A stretch of DNA of 64,000 nt, from NCBI RefSeq assembly GCF_016862975.1, contig NZ_BONZ01000083.1, positions 1 through 64,000 of the forward strand. Reading direction: 5' to 3'. This document shows, piece after piece, positions 8,090-17,274 of this stretch. The notes under the pieces are model-generated. The model saw only the letters and a program-made list of their open reading frames with translations. It was not told the origin of the DNA and ran no database searches. Both the position numbers and the translations under genes were made by a program. Every line of letters begins with the position of its first letter. Positions within the stretch are counted from its first letter, which is position 1. The DNA is from Rugosimonospora africana (GTDB lineage: Bacteria > Actinomycetota > Actinomycetes > Mycobacteriales > Micromonosporaceae).

Positions 8090-9370
8090 CTACGGCAGGA
8101 CGTCGCCGAGTAGCTTCGCCAGGCGGCGCACACCCTCGTCCAGGTCGGCCGGGCACAGCGCGCTGCACGACACGCGCAGCGCCCGGCTGCCGCCCCCGTC
8201 CGGGTAGAAGAATCCCATCGGTGTCCACAGCACGCCGTAGTCGCGCGCCGACGTCTCCAGCAGGTCGACGTCGGCCGCGGGGCCGTGGGCGGGCACCGTG
8301 AGCACCGCGAAGAAGCCTCCGGCGGGCACGTTCCACCGCACTCCCAGCCCGGCCGGCAGGTACCGGTCAAGCGCGTCGAGCAGCCCGGTGAGGTTGGTCC
8401 GGTAGAACTCGATCTTCTCCCGGTTGGCCGCGCGCAGGCTGCACCCGCACTCCAGCAGCAGCCCACCGACCACCGCCTGAGTCACTGGCGAGGTGTTGAG
8501 CGTGAGCATGGACTTGACCGTCGATAGCTCCTCGGCCAGCAGCGCGGGAGGCCGGTCGGCGGCCACCACCCGCTGGTCGGCGACCAGGAATCCGATCCGG
8601 GCGCCGGGGAAGCCGGACTTCGCGAACGAGCCCAGGTAGACAACGCGCCGCTCACGGTCGAGCGCCTTGAGCGTGGGCAGCGCCGCGTCGGTGAGGCCGA
8701 ACAGGCCATACGGGTTGTCCTCCAGGATCAGCAGGTCCGCCTGCGCGGCCGCGGCCAGCAGTCGGTGCCGGTCGGCGAGTGGGAGCTGGGCGCCCGACGG
8801 GTTGGCGAAGTCCGGTACCAGGTAGAGCGCCCGCGGACGGCGACCCGACGCCCGTACCTGCGCCGCGACCGAGCCGACGGTCGCCGGCTCAAGCCCCGAG
8901 GCGGATTCCGGGACGGGTACCACGGGAATGTCCAGCAGCCGCGCGGCGCCGGTGATGCCTACGTAGCAGGGGGACGCGGCGAGCAGCACGTCGCCGGGCC
9001 GGAACAGGCCGCGCAGCGTGACCACCATCGCTTCCTGGCAGCCGGTGGTGACCGCGACGGCCTCGGCCGGCACCCGGATGTCCTCGTCCCGGGCGAGCAT
9101 CTCGGTGATCAGCTCATGGATGATCCCGTTGGTGCGCCCGTACTGCATCACCGCGCGTCGCGGGTCGCCGCCGGCCCGGCTGACGTGCCGGGCGTACCGG
9201 TCGAGCCAGCGGTGTACGTCCTCGAGGTGGAAGAACCCCTCGTACGGGCGGCCGGCGGCGAGTGTGATCGCGTCGGGGTACCGGCCGGCGATCTCGTTGA
9301 GGAAGTTCATCGCCGCGGCGACCGGATCGGTCACTGAGCCGTGCAGCTCCTCGCGCTTGAGGTCAACCAT
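8090..9370 (-). CDS. hpgT: 4-Hydroxyphenylglycine aminotransferase (HpgT)
   Basis: A 426-residue class I/II PLP-dependent aminotransferase closely resembling the HpgT proteins of glycopeptide antibiotic clusters. Diagnostic segments are ELHGSVTDP, MNFLNEIAGRYPDAITLA, QYGRTNGIIHELI, VTTGCQEAM, CYVGITGAARLLDI, LYLVPDFANPSG and LEDNPYGLFG. The PLP lysine is in GSFAKSGFPGARIGF. It transaminates 4-hydroxyphenylglyoxylate to L-4-hydroxyphenylglycine. The start ATG lies inside the last codons of the hydroxymandelate oxidase gene (8-base overlap), indicating translational coupling. With hmo and hmaS it forms the complete Hpg branch except for prephenate dehydrogenase, which is not seen in the window. 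Confidence 0.93.
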   Translation of the reverse strand: MVDLKREELHGSVTDPVAAAMNFLNEIAGRYPDAITLAAGRPYEGFFHLEDVHRWLDRYARHVSRAGGDPRRAVMQYGRTNGIIHELITEMLARDEDIRVPAEAVAVTTGCQEAMVVTLRGLFRPGDVLLAASPCYVGITGAARLLDIPVVPVPESASGLEPATVGSVAAQVRASGRRPRALYLVPDFANPSGAQLPLADRHRLLAAAAQADLLILEDNPYGLFGLTDAALPTLKALDRERRVVYLGSFAKSGFPGARIGFLVADQRVVAADRPPALLAEELSTVKSMLTLNTSPVTQAVVGGLLLECGCSLRAANREKIEFYRTNLTGLLDALDRYLPAGLGVRWNVPAGGFFAVLTVPAHGPAADVDLLETSARDYGVLWTPMGFFYPDGGGSRALRVSCSALCPADLDEGVRRLAKLLGDVLP

Positions 9371-10469
9371 GCGCCACCGCATCCCGGCCCAGTTCGCGCA
9401 CTCTGGGGCGGCCGGCGAGGGCGAGCAGGTTCTCGAGTTCGTCGCGGTACAGGCGGAGCTGGTGCGCGACCCCGTCGGCGCCGGCAGCGGCCAGCGCCCA
9501 CAGCACCGGCCGGCCGATCAGAACCGCGGTCGCGCCGAGGGCGAGAGCGACGAACGCGTCACGGCCTCGACGCACCCCACCGTCGAGCAGTACCGGCACC
9601 CGGCCGGCCACCGCGTCGACCACCGGGGGCAGCGCCCGGAGGGCGGAGATCGCGCCGTCGACCTGCCGCCCGCCGTGGTTGGACACGATCACCCCCGCGG
9701 CTCCGTGGTCCACCGCCAACTGCGCGTCGGCCGGGTCGAGGATGCCTTTCACCAGTACCGGCAGGGGCGCGCGGGCCACGAGCCACTCCAGGTCGTGCCA
9801 CGTCGCACTCGGGTCGAAGGCTTCTTCGGCGTGACCGGCCAGCGCCGAGGCGCCCGGTCGCCTGCGATGCGCGGACGCCATCACGGCGGCGTCCAGATTC
9901 ACTGCCCGTACCCCGGCCGGGACCGCCCAGCCGTTGTGCCGGTCCCGGCGCCGGTCGCCCAGCCGCGGCGTGTCCGCGGTCACGACCAGAGCGCGGTACC
10001 CCGCTGCCCCGGCGCGCGCGGCCAGGTCGAGCATCACCTCCCGCCGGCGCAGCCAGTAGAGCTGGAACCAGAGCGGTCCGCTGGCCTCGGCCCCGGACCG
10101 CGCCGCGGCGATGTCCTCGAGACGCGCGCTGGCGAAGATGCTCACCACGCACAGCGCACCTGCCGCGCCTGCGCCCCGTGCGGTGGCCAGCTCCCCCTCG
10201 GGGTGGGCGATCTGGTGGTACGCCATCGGCGCCACACCCAGGGGAGTCGCGTACCGCGCGCCGAACAGCTCGCAGCTCAGGTCGCACGCGGACACGTCGA
10301 CCATCGTCCGCGGAACGATGGACACCCGGTCGAACGCGGCGCTGTTCCAGGCCACGGTCAGTTCGTCGCCCGCCCCGCCCTCGATGTAGTCCCACACGTG
10401 CGCGGGCAGGGCCGCGCGCGCTCTCTCCCGGTAGTCCAGCGGCCTGCGGCAGTCCGACGCGTCTGTCAC
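9363..10469 (-). CDS. hmo: 4-Hydroxymandelate oxidase (FMN-dependent)
   Basis: A 368-residue member of the FMN-dependent alpha-hydroxy acid oxidase family. Visible are WDYIEGGAGDE near the N-terminus, PLGVAPMAYHQIAHPEGE, the active-site segment VSNHGGRQVDG (catalytic His and Arg, about residue 260) and the flavin phosphate-binding LLDGGVRRGRDAF. It oxidises 4-hydroxymandelate to 4-hydroxyphenylglyoxylate, the middle step to Hpg. The ORF is open for another 170 codons upstream, but family similarity begins at about DYRERARAAL. The GTG at 10469 is therefore chosen; CGGAG and a G-run lie just upstream. It is translationally coupled to hpgT and divergent from NRPS1. Confidence 0.92.
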   Translation of the reverse strand: MTDASDCRRPLDYRERARAALPAHVWDYIEGGAGDELTVAWNSAAFDRVSIVPRTMVDVSACDLSCELFGARYATPLGVAPMAYHQIAHPEGELATARGAGAAGALCVVSIFASARLEDIAAARSGAEASGPLWFQLYWLRRREVMLDLAARAGAAGYRALVVTADTPRLGDRRRDRHNGWAVPAGVRAVNLDAAVMASAHRRRPGASALAGHAEEAFDPSATWHDLEWLVARAPLPVLVKGILDPADAQLAVDHGAAGVIVSNHGGRQVDGAISALRALPPVVDAVAGRVPVLLDGGVRRGRDAFVALALGATAVLIGRPVLWALAAAGADGVAHQLRLYRDELENLLALAGRPRVRELGRDAVAHG

Positions 10470-10954
10470 TCCGCGGTCCCCCGTTCCGGATACCGCCGCG
10501 CCACGCGGTCGGTCGGCAGCGATCGGCTCCGGGCACCGGCCGGCGAACCGCCGGCAATGCCGTCGATGAGTCCACATGGGACGGCCGGGTGCGCGCGCTG
10601 CCGTGCCGGAACCTCCGCCAACCCAACCAGCCCGGACGTCGGCGCGAAAGTGTCTGTGCCCTTCCTTACACGCTCGCCGTCCGCGCTCGAGCCGTGGCCG
10701 CGTCGTGGGCGGTCGCGCCGCCTGCGGCACGACCTGCGTGGGGAGCCGTCTCGGCAGGCCACCGCGCCTGTTCCAGTCCCCAGAACCTGCGACAGGTCGG
10801 CCCGGGCGCCGCCTCGATATGTTGCTACCGACCCACGCTGCGGCGTGGTGGGGATGGTCCGCGACATCCCTTCGGGACGGGTGGGGAAGGGGACCTGTGA
10901 CTTCGCGCTGGCCCACCGGACAAGGCCGTCGAACAGTTCCCGACGCGAGCGTCG
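10470..10954. promoter_or_regulatory. Divergent intergenic region between hmo and NRPS1
   Basis: About 485 bp without a supported gene separate the divergent hmo and NRPS1 starts, so two promoters should lie here. Two dyads are visible near the NRPS1 side: GGGATG and CATCCC arms separated by 8 bases (about 10851-10870), overlapping a short hairpin of TCCC, a TTC loop and GGGA just after it. They could be an operator or an attenuator. No good -10/-35 pair could be picked by eye in this GC-rich DNA. Confidence 0.35.
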
Positions 10955-13900
10955 TTGACCCGGCCGCGGGCGCGTGTGTCCACACCGTGGGGGTGGCGCG
11001 CGCTGAGTGACGTCGACTGTGTGCACCGGATGGTCGCCGCGCAGGCGGCGCGCAGACCGCACCACACCGCTGTCGAATGGGACACCGGCCGGCTCACCTA
11101 CGCCGAGCTGGTGGCCGCCGCCGCGCCCCTGGCACACCTGCTCGGTCGGGCCGGAGCCGGTCCGGAGGTGCCGGTGGCGATCCTGGTGCCGCGCGGGCCC
11201 GGCATGGTGGTCGCGCTGCTGGCCATCCTCCAGGCGGGCGCGGCCTACGTACCCCTGGACGCGAACGACGCCCTGCCGCGGCAGCGGGCGATCCTGGCCG
11301 ATTCGGGGGCGGGCATCCTGGTCACCGGGCCGGGTTCGGTCGTCTCGCCCGGAGACGTACCGGATGTGTCGGTCCTGGACCTCGGCGAGCTGTCCGACCG
11401 GCTGGCCGAACTTCCCAGCATCCCGCCGGACGTGCCAGTGCGCGCGGACAATCTGGTGTACATCATGTACACCTCGGGTTCGACCGGGCGGCCCAAGGGC
11501 GTGCAGGTCGAGCACCGCAACGTGGCGAACCTGGTCCGTGGCGACTACGTGGACTTCGACGCGGACCTGACGTTCTGCGGGATCGCGCCGCTGGCGTTCG
11601 ACCAGTCGACCTTCGAGATCTGGGGAGCGCTGGCCAACGGAAACCGGCTGGTGCTGGCGCCGCCGGGTGTCCTCGGGCCCGAGCAGATCGGCGACCTGGT
11701 GCAACGGCACGCGATCACCCTGCTGTGCCTGACCAAGGGCCTGTTCAACGTCGTTATCGAGGCACGGGCCCCGGGTCTGGGTGGGGTGCGGCGCCTGTTG
11801 ACCGGGGGCGACCGGCTGTCGCCCGTGCACGTCCGCCAGGCGATCGAACTGCTCCCGACAACGGTGCTCAGCAACTGCTACGGTCCGACCGAGGCGACCA
11901 CGTTCACCACCGTGTACCGGGACGTGCCGCTGGCCGACATCGCGGACTCGGTACCCATCGGGGTGCCGATACCCGGGTGCCGGGTGTATGTGCTCGACGA
12001 GGCGCACCGCCCGGTGCCGGTCGGAGACGAGGGCGAGCTGTACATCGGGGGAGCCGGCGTGGCGCGCGGCTACACCGATCCGGAGCTGACACGGCGGTGG
12101 TTCGTCGCCGATCCGTTCGCCGACGACCCCGAGGCACGCATGTACCGCACGGGCGACCGGGCGCGGCGCAGGCCGGACGGGTCGCTGCTGTTCGTCGGCC
12201 GCACGGACAGCCAGGTCAAGGTCCGCGGCCACCGGGTCGAGCCCGGCGAGGTGGAGCACGTCCTGGCCACGCTGCCCGGCGTACGCGACGTGTGCTGCGT
12301 CGCCAGGCAGAACACCGTGGGCGAGCGCCACCTGGTGGCCTACGTTGTCGGCTCCGGCGTGGATGCCGAGCAGGTGCGGGCGCACGCCGAGGCGCACCTG
12401 CCGCCGTACCTGCGACCGTCCTTTGTGGAGGTTCTGGCGGAGTTGCCGCTGAACCGCAACGGGAAGGTCGACCGCGCGGCGCTGCCACCGCCTACCGTGC
12501 CGGCGCCGCGACCGGACCCCGAGCGGCCGGCGCGCACGGACGCGGAGGCATACCTGGCGCACGTGTGGCGGCACCTGCTCGGTCACGAGCCCGGCGCGGA
12601 CGACGACTTCTTCGCCGTAGGCGGCGATTCGCTGATCGCGATGCGGCTCGTCTCCAGGCTGAGGCAGGACACCGGCAAGGCGGTGACGCTGGCGGAGTTC
12701 TTCGACGCCCCCACGCCGCGTGGGCTGGCGGCGCTGCTGGCCAAAGCTCCGGCCGCCCCGGGTGCGGGCACCGGGCCCGGCGGCGGCGAGCTCCAAGGCA
12801 TGCCGCTGTCCCCGTTCCAGCACGGGATGTGGGTCGCCGCCCAGCTGCACCCGCGCGCCGCCGCGTACCACGTACCCATGGCGTTCGAGATACACGGGTC
12901 GGTCGACGCGGACGCTCTTGAGCGCGCCGTCGCCGTCGTGGTGGCCCGGCACGAGGCGCTGCGCACCACCATCGACGTGGTGGACGGGGTACCCGTGCAG
13001 CGTGTCGCCGAGCGCGTCGACGCGCGGCTGACGCGGGCCTCGCTGACCTGGCGGGCCGGCGGTGACGAGACCCTTCGGCAGTACCTGGCCCGCGGCCTCG
13101 CTCGTCCCATGGACCTCCGCGAGGGGCCGTTGTGGCGGGCGGAGTTCTACACCGACGGCGCCGACCGGCACGCACTGCTGTTCGTGGTCCACCACCTGGT
13201 GAGCGACGGGTGGTCCATGGAACTGATCAAACGCGATCTTTCGCTGGCGTACCGGGCGGCGTGCGAGGGCGGCGAACCCGACTGGCCCACACCCGCCGTG
13301 CGCTTCGCCGCGCTCACCGCGCTGGAGTTCGGTGAGCCCGCCCGCGCCAGGGTGGAACAGGAGACCGGGTACTGGCTGCGGCAGCTCGCCGACCCGTGGC
13401 CGCGTCTGGACCTGCCCACCCGCCCCGACCGGCCGCCCGTGCCGCGGGGCGAGGCCGCCGAGGTGTCCCGCGTGCTGAGCCCACCCACCGCCGCGGCGCT
13501 GCGGTCGCTGGCCCGGCGGCACGGTGTCTCCCTGTTCAGCGTGCTGCTGTCCGGATTCGCCGTGATGCTGTCCCGCTGCGGCGGACGCGAGCGGTTCTGC
13601 CTCGGTACCCCGCTGGCCGTCCGCGACCAGCCCGGAGCCGAGGAGGCTGTCGGGTTCCTCACCAACACCGTGGTGCTGCCCTGCACGGTCGAGGACGAGG
13701 AGTCGTTCCTGGACCTGGTAGCCGCGACCCACCGCGGCACGCGGGCCGCGCTGGGCCACCCGCACGTGCCGTTCGAGGCGCTGGTGGCGCGACTGGCACC
13801 CGATCGGCAGCCGGGTCGCAACCCGCTGTTCGACGTCTGGTTCAACATGCTGTCCTACCAGAACCACCCGCTCGTGCTCGGGCAGGCGACGGTACGCTCG

Positions 13901-16012
13901 CTGCCCCCGCCGCCGGCCGGCGCCCAGTTCGACCTGACCGCCTACCTCGACGACCACGACGGCGAGATAGACATGCGGTTCGTCTACGACCCGGACGTCT
14001 TCGCCGCCGACCGGGTCACGGCGATGGTGGAGCAGACCGGGACGATCCTCGAGGCCGCCCTGCGCGACCCCGGACAGCCGGTGGGCGGCCTGCTGGGCGC
14101 GGACCCGGCCCGTCATGCCCCCGCGCCGGCCCTGGTCCCCGCCGTCGGGCTGCTGGATCGGGTCAGCCGGCACCCCGGCGACCGGCCCGCGCTCGAACAC
14201 GGCGAGGCGGTGTTGACCTACACCGAGGTGCTCGCGGCGGCCCGGCGGACCGCCGACCGGCTGGCCGCTGACGGCGTCGGCGCCGGCAACCTGGTAGCCC
14301 TGGCCAGCGGCCGCACGCCGGAACTCGTGACCGGGATGCTCGGTGCCTGGCTGGTCGGGGCGGCGTTCACAACACTCGATCCGGCCTACCCCCGCCGGCG
14401 CCTGGCCGAGGCGCTGGAGTCGCTGCGACCGGCGGCCGTGCACGGCGGCGCCCACACGGCGGAGCTGGCGAGCTGGCTGGCCTCCCGCCTGCGAGTACCG
14501 GTGACCGGTCCGGTCGGCGAACCGGTACCGGCGGGGCCGTCCGCGCAGCCGCGCCGGCTCGACCCGCGGGTCGCGTACGTGCTGCCGACCTCCGGTACCA
14601 CCGGACATCCGCTGTACGTGACCGGCGCCGAGGCGCCGCTGAGCGTCTTCTTCACCTGGTACGCGGACGCGTTCGGCCTCGGCCCGGCGGACCGTTTCGC
14701 GGTCCTGGCCGGCCTGTCCCACGATCCCCTGCTGCGGGAGACGCTGCTGCCGGTGTGGCTCGGCGCCACCGCCTGCCTGCCCACTGACGGCACGGCGGAG
14801 CCGGACGCGCTGCTGGACTGGATCGTGGCCCGAGGCATCACGGTCGTGCACGCGACGCCGGCGATGCTGCGGCTGCTAGCCGCCGGCGCCGGGGGCCGCC
14901 GGCAGGCTCCGGCCGTCCGGCTGGTGGCCCTCGGCGGTGCCGTCATCGGGCCGGCCGAGTACCGGGCCGCGCTCGCCCTGTTTCCCCAGGCCCGCCGGAT
15001 CGGCCTGTACGGGGCCACCGAGACGCCGCAGGGGATCAGCACCGTCGACCTGGACCGGGAGTTCGCCTCGGGTACGCCGGGGGCCGCCCCGCTGGGTGCC
15101 GGCAGCCCCAGCGCGGAGGTGGGCGTCCTGCGAGTCGGCACCGTCACGCGGGCGGTGGTCAACGAGGCCGGCGAGGTCTATGTGCGCAGCCCTCACCTGG
15201 CACTGGGCTACCTCGACCAGCCCGAGTTGACGGCCGATCGGTTCGTGCCGGACGCCTGGCAGCCGGGGTCGGGTTCGCGGGTGTTCCGCACCGGCGACCG
15301 CGGCCGGTTGCGGCCGGACGGAACGGTGGAGTTTCTCGGGCGCCTCGACGACCAGCTGTCCCTGGACGGGCACCGGGCCGATCCGGCGGAGATCGAACGC
15401 GTGCTGGCCGAGCATCCGGATGTGGTGGACTGCGGGGTGGCGATGGTGCGGGACCGCCTCGTCGCCGCCGTGCGGTGGCGGGACCCCTCGGCGCCGCCGA
15501 CCGACCTGCCTCGCCACCTTGCCGACCGGCTGCCGCCGGCGATGCTGCCGACGGCGACCGTCGTGGTCGAGCGGGTGCCGCTGACCCCGCGCGGGAAGCT
15601 CGACCGGCGGGCCGTGGCGGCGTTGCTGGCCGAGGTCGGGACCGGCGAGCCCGCCGCCATCGCGGTGGAGGAACTCGTCGGCACGCTTCAGCGGCTGTGG
15701 CGCGACGTCCTCGGTGTCGACGCGATCGACGTCGACCGCACCTTCTTCGAACTCGGCGGTACCTCGCTGACGCTGCTGCGGATGTACCGGATGTTGCCGC
15801 AACATCCGGTGCGGACACTGAGCCTGGTCGACCTGTTCCGGTACCCGACCGTGCGCCAGCTCGCCGCCGCGCTGGCCGGTTCGCCGCCGGGCGGGGCGCC
15901 CGCTGCGGCGGCGGTGGCGCTGCGGCAGGCGCGGGCGGCGCAGGCGGACCGGGCGCGGGAGGCGCGCAGGCGTGCCCGGGCGACCACCGGTCCGGCGGAC
16001 CGGCAGGGGTGA
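10955..16012 (+). CDS. NRPS1: A-PCP-C-A-PCP
   Basis: A 1685-residue, two-module nonribosomal peptide synthetase that begins with an adenylation domain and so probably loads the first residue. Approximate order: A1 20-525 (YIMYTSGSTGRPKG, CYGPTE, YRTGD, NGKVDR), PCP1 with Ser about 559 (GGDSL), C 615-1050 (HHLVSDGWS about 745), A2 1065-1560, PCP2 with Ser about 1605 (GGTSL), then an Ala/Arg-rich helical tail that looks like a docking element. A1 gives a by-eye specificity code of D-Q-F-C-L-G-C-T-F-K, which I cannot assign and which is unlike known Hpg codes. A2 is divergent (LPTSGTTGHP without the usual Lys; GATET for GPTE) but keeps the A10 Lys. The TTG start is uncertain; internal GTGs could serve. 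Confidence 0.93.
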   Translation: MTRPRARVSTPWGWRALSDVDCVHRMVAAQAARRPHHTAVEWDTGRLTYAELVAAAAPLAHLLGRAGAGPEVPVAILVPRGPGMVVALLAILQAGAAYVPLDANDALPRQRAILADSGAGILVTGPGSVVSPGDVPDVSVLDLGELSDRLAELPSIPPDVPVRADNLVYIMYTSGSTGRPKGVQVEHRNVANLVRGDYVDFDADLTFCGIAPLAFDQSTFEIWGALANGNRLVLAPPGVLGPEQIGDLVQRHAITLLCLTKGLFNVVIEARAPGLGGVRRLLTGGDRLSPVHVRQAIELLPTTVLSNCYGPTEATTFTTVYRDVPLADIADSVPIGVPIPGCRVYVLDEAHRPVPVGDEGELYIGGAGVARGYTDPELTRRWFVADPFADDPEARMYRTGDRARRRPDGSLLFVGRTDSQVKVRGHRVEPGEVEHVLATLPGVRDVCCVARQNTVGERHLVAYVVGSGVDAEQVRAHAEAHLPPYLRPSFVEVLAELPLNRNGKVDRAALPPPTVPAPRPDPERPARTDAEAYLAHVWRHLLGHEPGADDDFFAVGGDSLIAMRLVSRLRQDTGKAVTLAEFFDAPTPRGLAALLAKAPAAPGAGTGPGGGELQGMPLSPFQHGMWVAAQLHPRAAAYHVPMAFEIHGSVDADALERAVAVVVARHEALRTTIDVVDGVPVQRVAERVDARLTRASLTWRAGGDETLRQYLARGLARPMDLREGPLWRAEFYTDGADRHALLFVVHHLVSDGWSMELIKRDLSLAYRAACEGGEPDWPTPAVRFAALTALEFGEPARARVEQETGYWLRQLADPWPRLDLPTRPDRPPVPRGEAAEVSRVLSPPTAAALRSLARRHGVSLFSVLLSGFAVMLSRCGGRERFCLGTPLAVRDQPGAEEAVGFLTNTVVLPCTVEDEESFLDLVAATHRGTRAALGHPHVPFEALVARLAPDRQPGRNPLFDVWFNMLSYQNHPLVLGQATVRSLPPPPAGAQFDLTAYLDDHDGEIDMRFVYDPDVFAADRVTAMVEQTGTILEAALRDPGQPVGGLLGADPARHAPAPALVPAVGLLDRVSRHPGDRPALEHGEAVLTYTEVLAAARRTADRLAADGVGAGNLVALASGRTPELVTGMLGAWLVGAAFTTLDPAYPRRRLAEALESLRPAAVHGGAHTAELASWLASRLRVPVTGPVGEPVPAGPSAQPRRLDPRVAYVLPTSGTTGHPLYVTGAEAPLSVFFTWYADAFGLGPADRFAVLAGLSHDPLLRETLLPVWLGATACLPTDGTAEPDALLDWIVARGITVVHATPAMLRLLAAGAGGRRQAPAVRLVALGGAVIGPAEYRAALALFPQARRIGLYGATETPQGISTVDLDREFASGTPGAAPLGAGSPSAEVGVLRVGTVTRAVVNEAGEVYVRSPHLALGYLDQPELTADRFVPDAWQPGSGSRVFRTGDRGRLRPDGTVEFLGRLDDQLSLDGHRADPAEIERVLAEHPDVVDCGVAMVRDRLVAAVRWRDPSAPPTDLPRHLADRLPPAMLPTATVVVERVPLTPRGKLDRRAVAALLAEVGTGEPAAIAVEELVGTLQRLWRDVLGVDAIDVDRTFFELGGTSLTLLRMYRMLPQHPVRTLSLVDLFRYPTVRQLAAALAGSPPGGAPAAAAVALRQARAAQADRAREARRRARATTGPADRQG

Positions 16013-16061
16013 GGCTTGCGCCGGCGGGCACCGCGACCCGCGTCCGGCCGGCGCGGCGGGC

Positions 16062-17075
16062 TCAGGTCGTGGCGACCGGTGGCGCGATCCGTTCGGCTTG
16101 CCGGATCGCTTCGACCGCGTGGAACACGTCGTCCTCGGACCGCGCCTCGTTGAGGATGAGTGTCCCGGAGCCCATCGCGAGGTACCGGGACAGCAGCTGC
16201 GCGACCTCGGCGTGGCTGCCCACGAGGTACGGGCAGAATTCGCGCGAGATCCGGAACGGGTACAGCCAGTAGGCGCCGTCCGGGGCGTACTCGCGCCGGT
16301 CCGAGTCCGACCAGATCTCGTCGTGCCACTGGGCGTCGAAGTCGGGGACGGCGAACTCCCGGAACTCCTCGAAGACCGGCTCGTACGGATACCGCCGCCG
16401 GGCTATCGCCCAGGCCGCCTCGCTGGTGTCCCGGGCGATGATGCCGACCCGGACGCCGACGCCGGCCAGCACCGAGGGATCGCCGGCGTACTCGTCCGGG
16501 GAGCGGGGGTACATCAGCCGGGTGGCACCGAGGCGCGCCGCGGCGGCCGCGGCGGCGGGCGAGGTACCGGCGACGAAGACCCTCGGCCGGACACCCGCGG
16601 GCATCGGCGGGTTCATGACCGCGGCGTTCACCTCGAAGTGCGCGCCGCGGCGGGTCACCGGGCCGTCGGTGGCGAGCAGCTCGGCCATGATCTCGCCGTA
16701 CTCGACCAGCCGGGCGTACCGCTCGTCGTGGCGCAGTTCGTCGCCGAGCGCGCGCAGATGCGGCCGGTATCCGCCGGTGACCAGGTTGAGGTCGACTCGC
16801 CGGCCGTACAGGCTGGCCAACGTGCTGACCTTCCGGGCCGCCGTGTACGGGTGCATGTATACCGGCTGCGCCGCGACCAACGGCACCAGGCCGGCCGTCC
16901 GCTCCAGCAGGAACTGGGCCGCCGCCCACGGGTCGAGGGAGTCGTTGTCGGTGAACACCAGAAGGCCACGCAGTCCGGCCGCCTCCGACCAGCGGGCCAC
17001 GTCCAGGATCGGCGCGGTGAACTGCTCGCCGGCGTTCGCCTCGGTCAGCGGGAAGGTGCCGTAGACGTCAAGCAC
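16062..17075 (-). CDS. LLM-class flavin-dependent monooxygenase
   Basis: A 337-residue protein of the bacterial luciferase/alkanesulfonate monooxygenase (SsuD-like) superfamily, which uses FMNH2 and O2. Supporting segments are YGTFPLTEANAG at the start, RWSEAAGLRGLLVFTDN, QPVYMHPYTAARKVSTLASLYGRRVDLNLVTG, RPRVFVAGTSPAA and a C-terminal YLVGSHAEVAQLL. No flavin reductase partner is next to it. The gene is inserted in reverse orientation between NRPS1 and NRPS2, so oxidation of a carrier-bound amino acid or of the released product is the likely role. A GTG 12 bases further upstream is an alternative start, but the G-run spacing favours the one used here. Confidence 0.85.
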   Translation of the reverse strand: MLDVYGTFPLTEANAGEQFTAPILDVARWSEAAGLRGLLVFTDNDSLDPWAAAQFLLERTAGLVPLVAAQPVYMHPYTAARKVSTLASLYGRRVDLNLVTGGYRPHLRALGDELRHDERYARLVEYGEIMAELLATDGPVTRRGAHFEVNAAVMNPPMPAGVRPRVFVAGTSPAAAAAAARLGATRLMYPRSPDEYAGDPSVLAGVGVRVGIIARDTSEAAWAIARRRYPYEPVFEEFREFAVPDFDAQWHDEIWSDSDRREYAPDGAYWLYPFRISREFCPYLVGSHAEVAQLLSRYLAMGSGTLILNEARSEDDVFHAVEAIRQAERIAPPVATT

Positions 17076-17183
17076 GTCGTGCCCCACTTCCCGCTCGCCG
17101 GATCGACGCCTGGACCTCGTCTCGGCTCGACAAGATCGGCAGGACAGGCCCCAGCCTGCCGCGCGGCGTGGAGGCGGGCGAGT

Positions 17184-17197
17184 CCCTAAAAAAGGGG
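17184..17197. promoter_or_regulatory. A-tract hairpin in the divergent LLM/NRPS2 intergenic region
   Basis: CCCTAAAAAAGGGG, a short dyad around six consecutive A residues. A-tracts of this length are rare in this DNA. It lies between divergent starts and could be part of a promoter or a regulator site. Confidence 0.3.
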
Positions 17198-17218
17198 CGG
17201 CGGGGCGGCACGTGGGGT

Positions 17219-17237
17219 GTGTGACGATGGATCACAC
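17219..17237. promoter_or_regulatory. Inverted repeat, candidate operator upstream of NRPS2
   Basis: Perfect six-base arms GTGTGA and TCACAC with a seven-base spacer, 38 bases before the NRPS2 ATG. The arm spacing is one helical turn centre to centre, as expected for a dimeric regulator. The operon downstream is the 17 kb PKS/NRPS operon, so a site here would control most of the pathway. Confidence 0.4.
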
Positions 17238-17274
17238 GAGCTGATTCTGGTCGGGCGTCGCGGGGGTGTGGCTG

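Noticed and set aside
6138-8336. A 732-codon open frame on the - strand
   Set aside because: It runs antisense through the O-methyltransferase and hydroxymandelate synthase, both of which have full sets of motifs.
10955-12525. A1 of NRPS1 considered as the Hpg-activating domain from its code
   Set aside because: The by-eye code D-Q-F-C-L-G-C-T-F lacks the H-L-x-L-L-C pattern of known Hpg domains; the substrate is left open.
10466-14851. A 1461-codon open frame on the - strand across NRPS1
   Set aside because: It lies opposite the A-PCP-C-A domains of NRPS1 and has no domain similarity. It is an open complementary frame caused by high GC at third positions.
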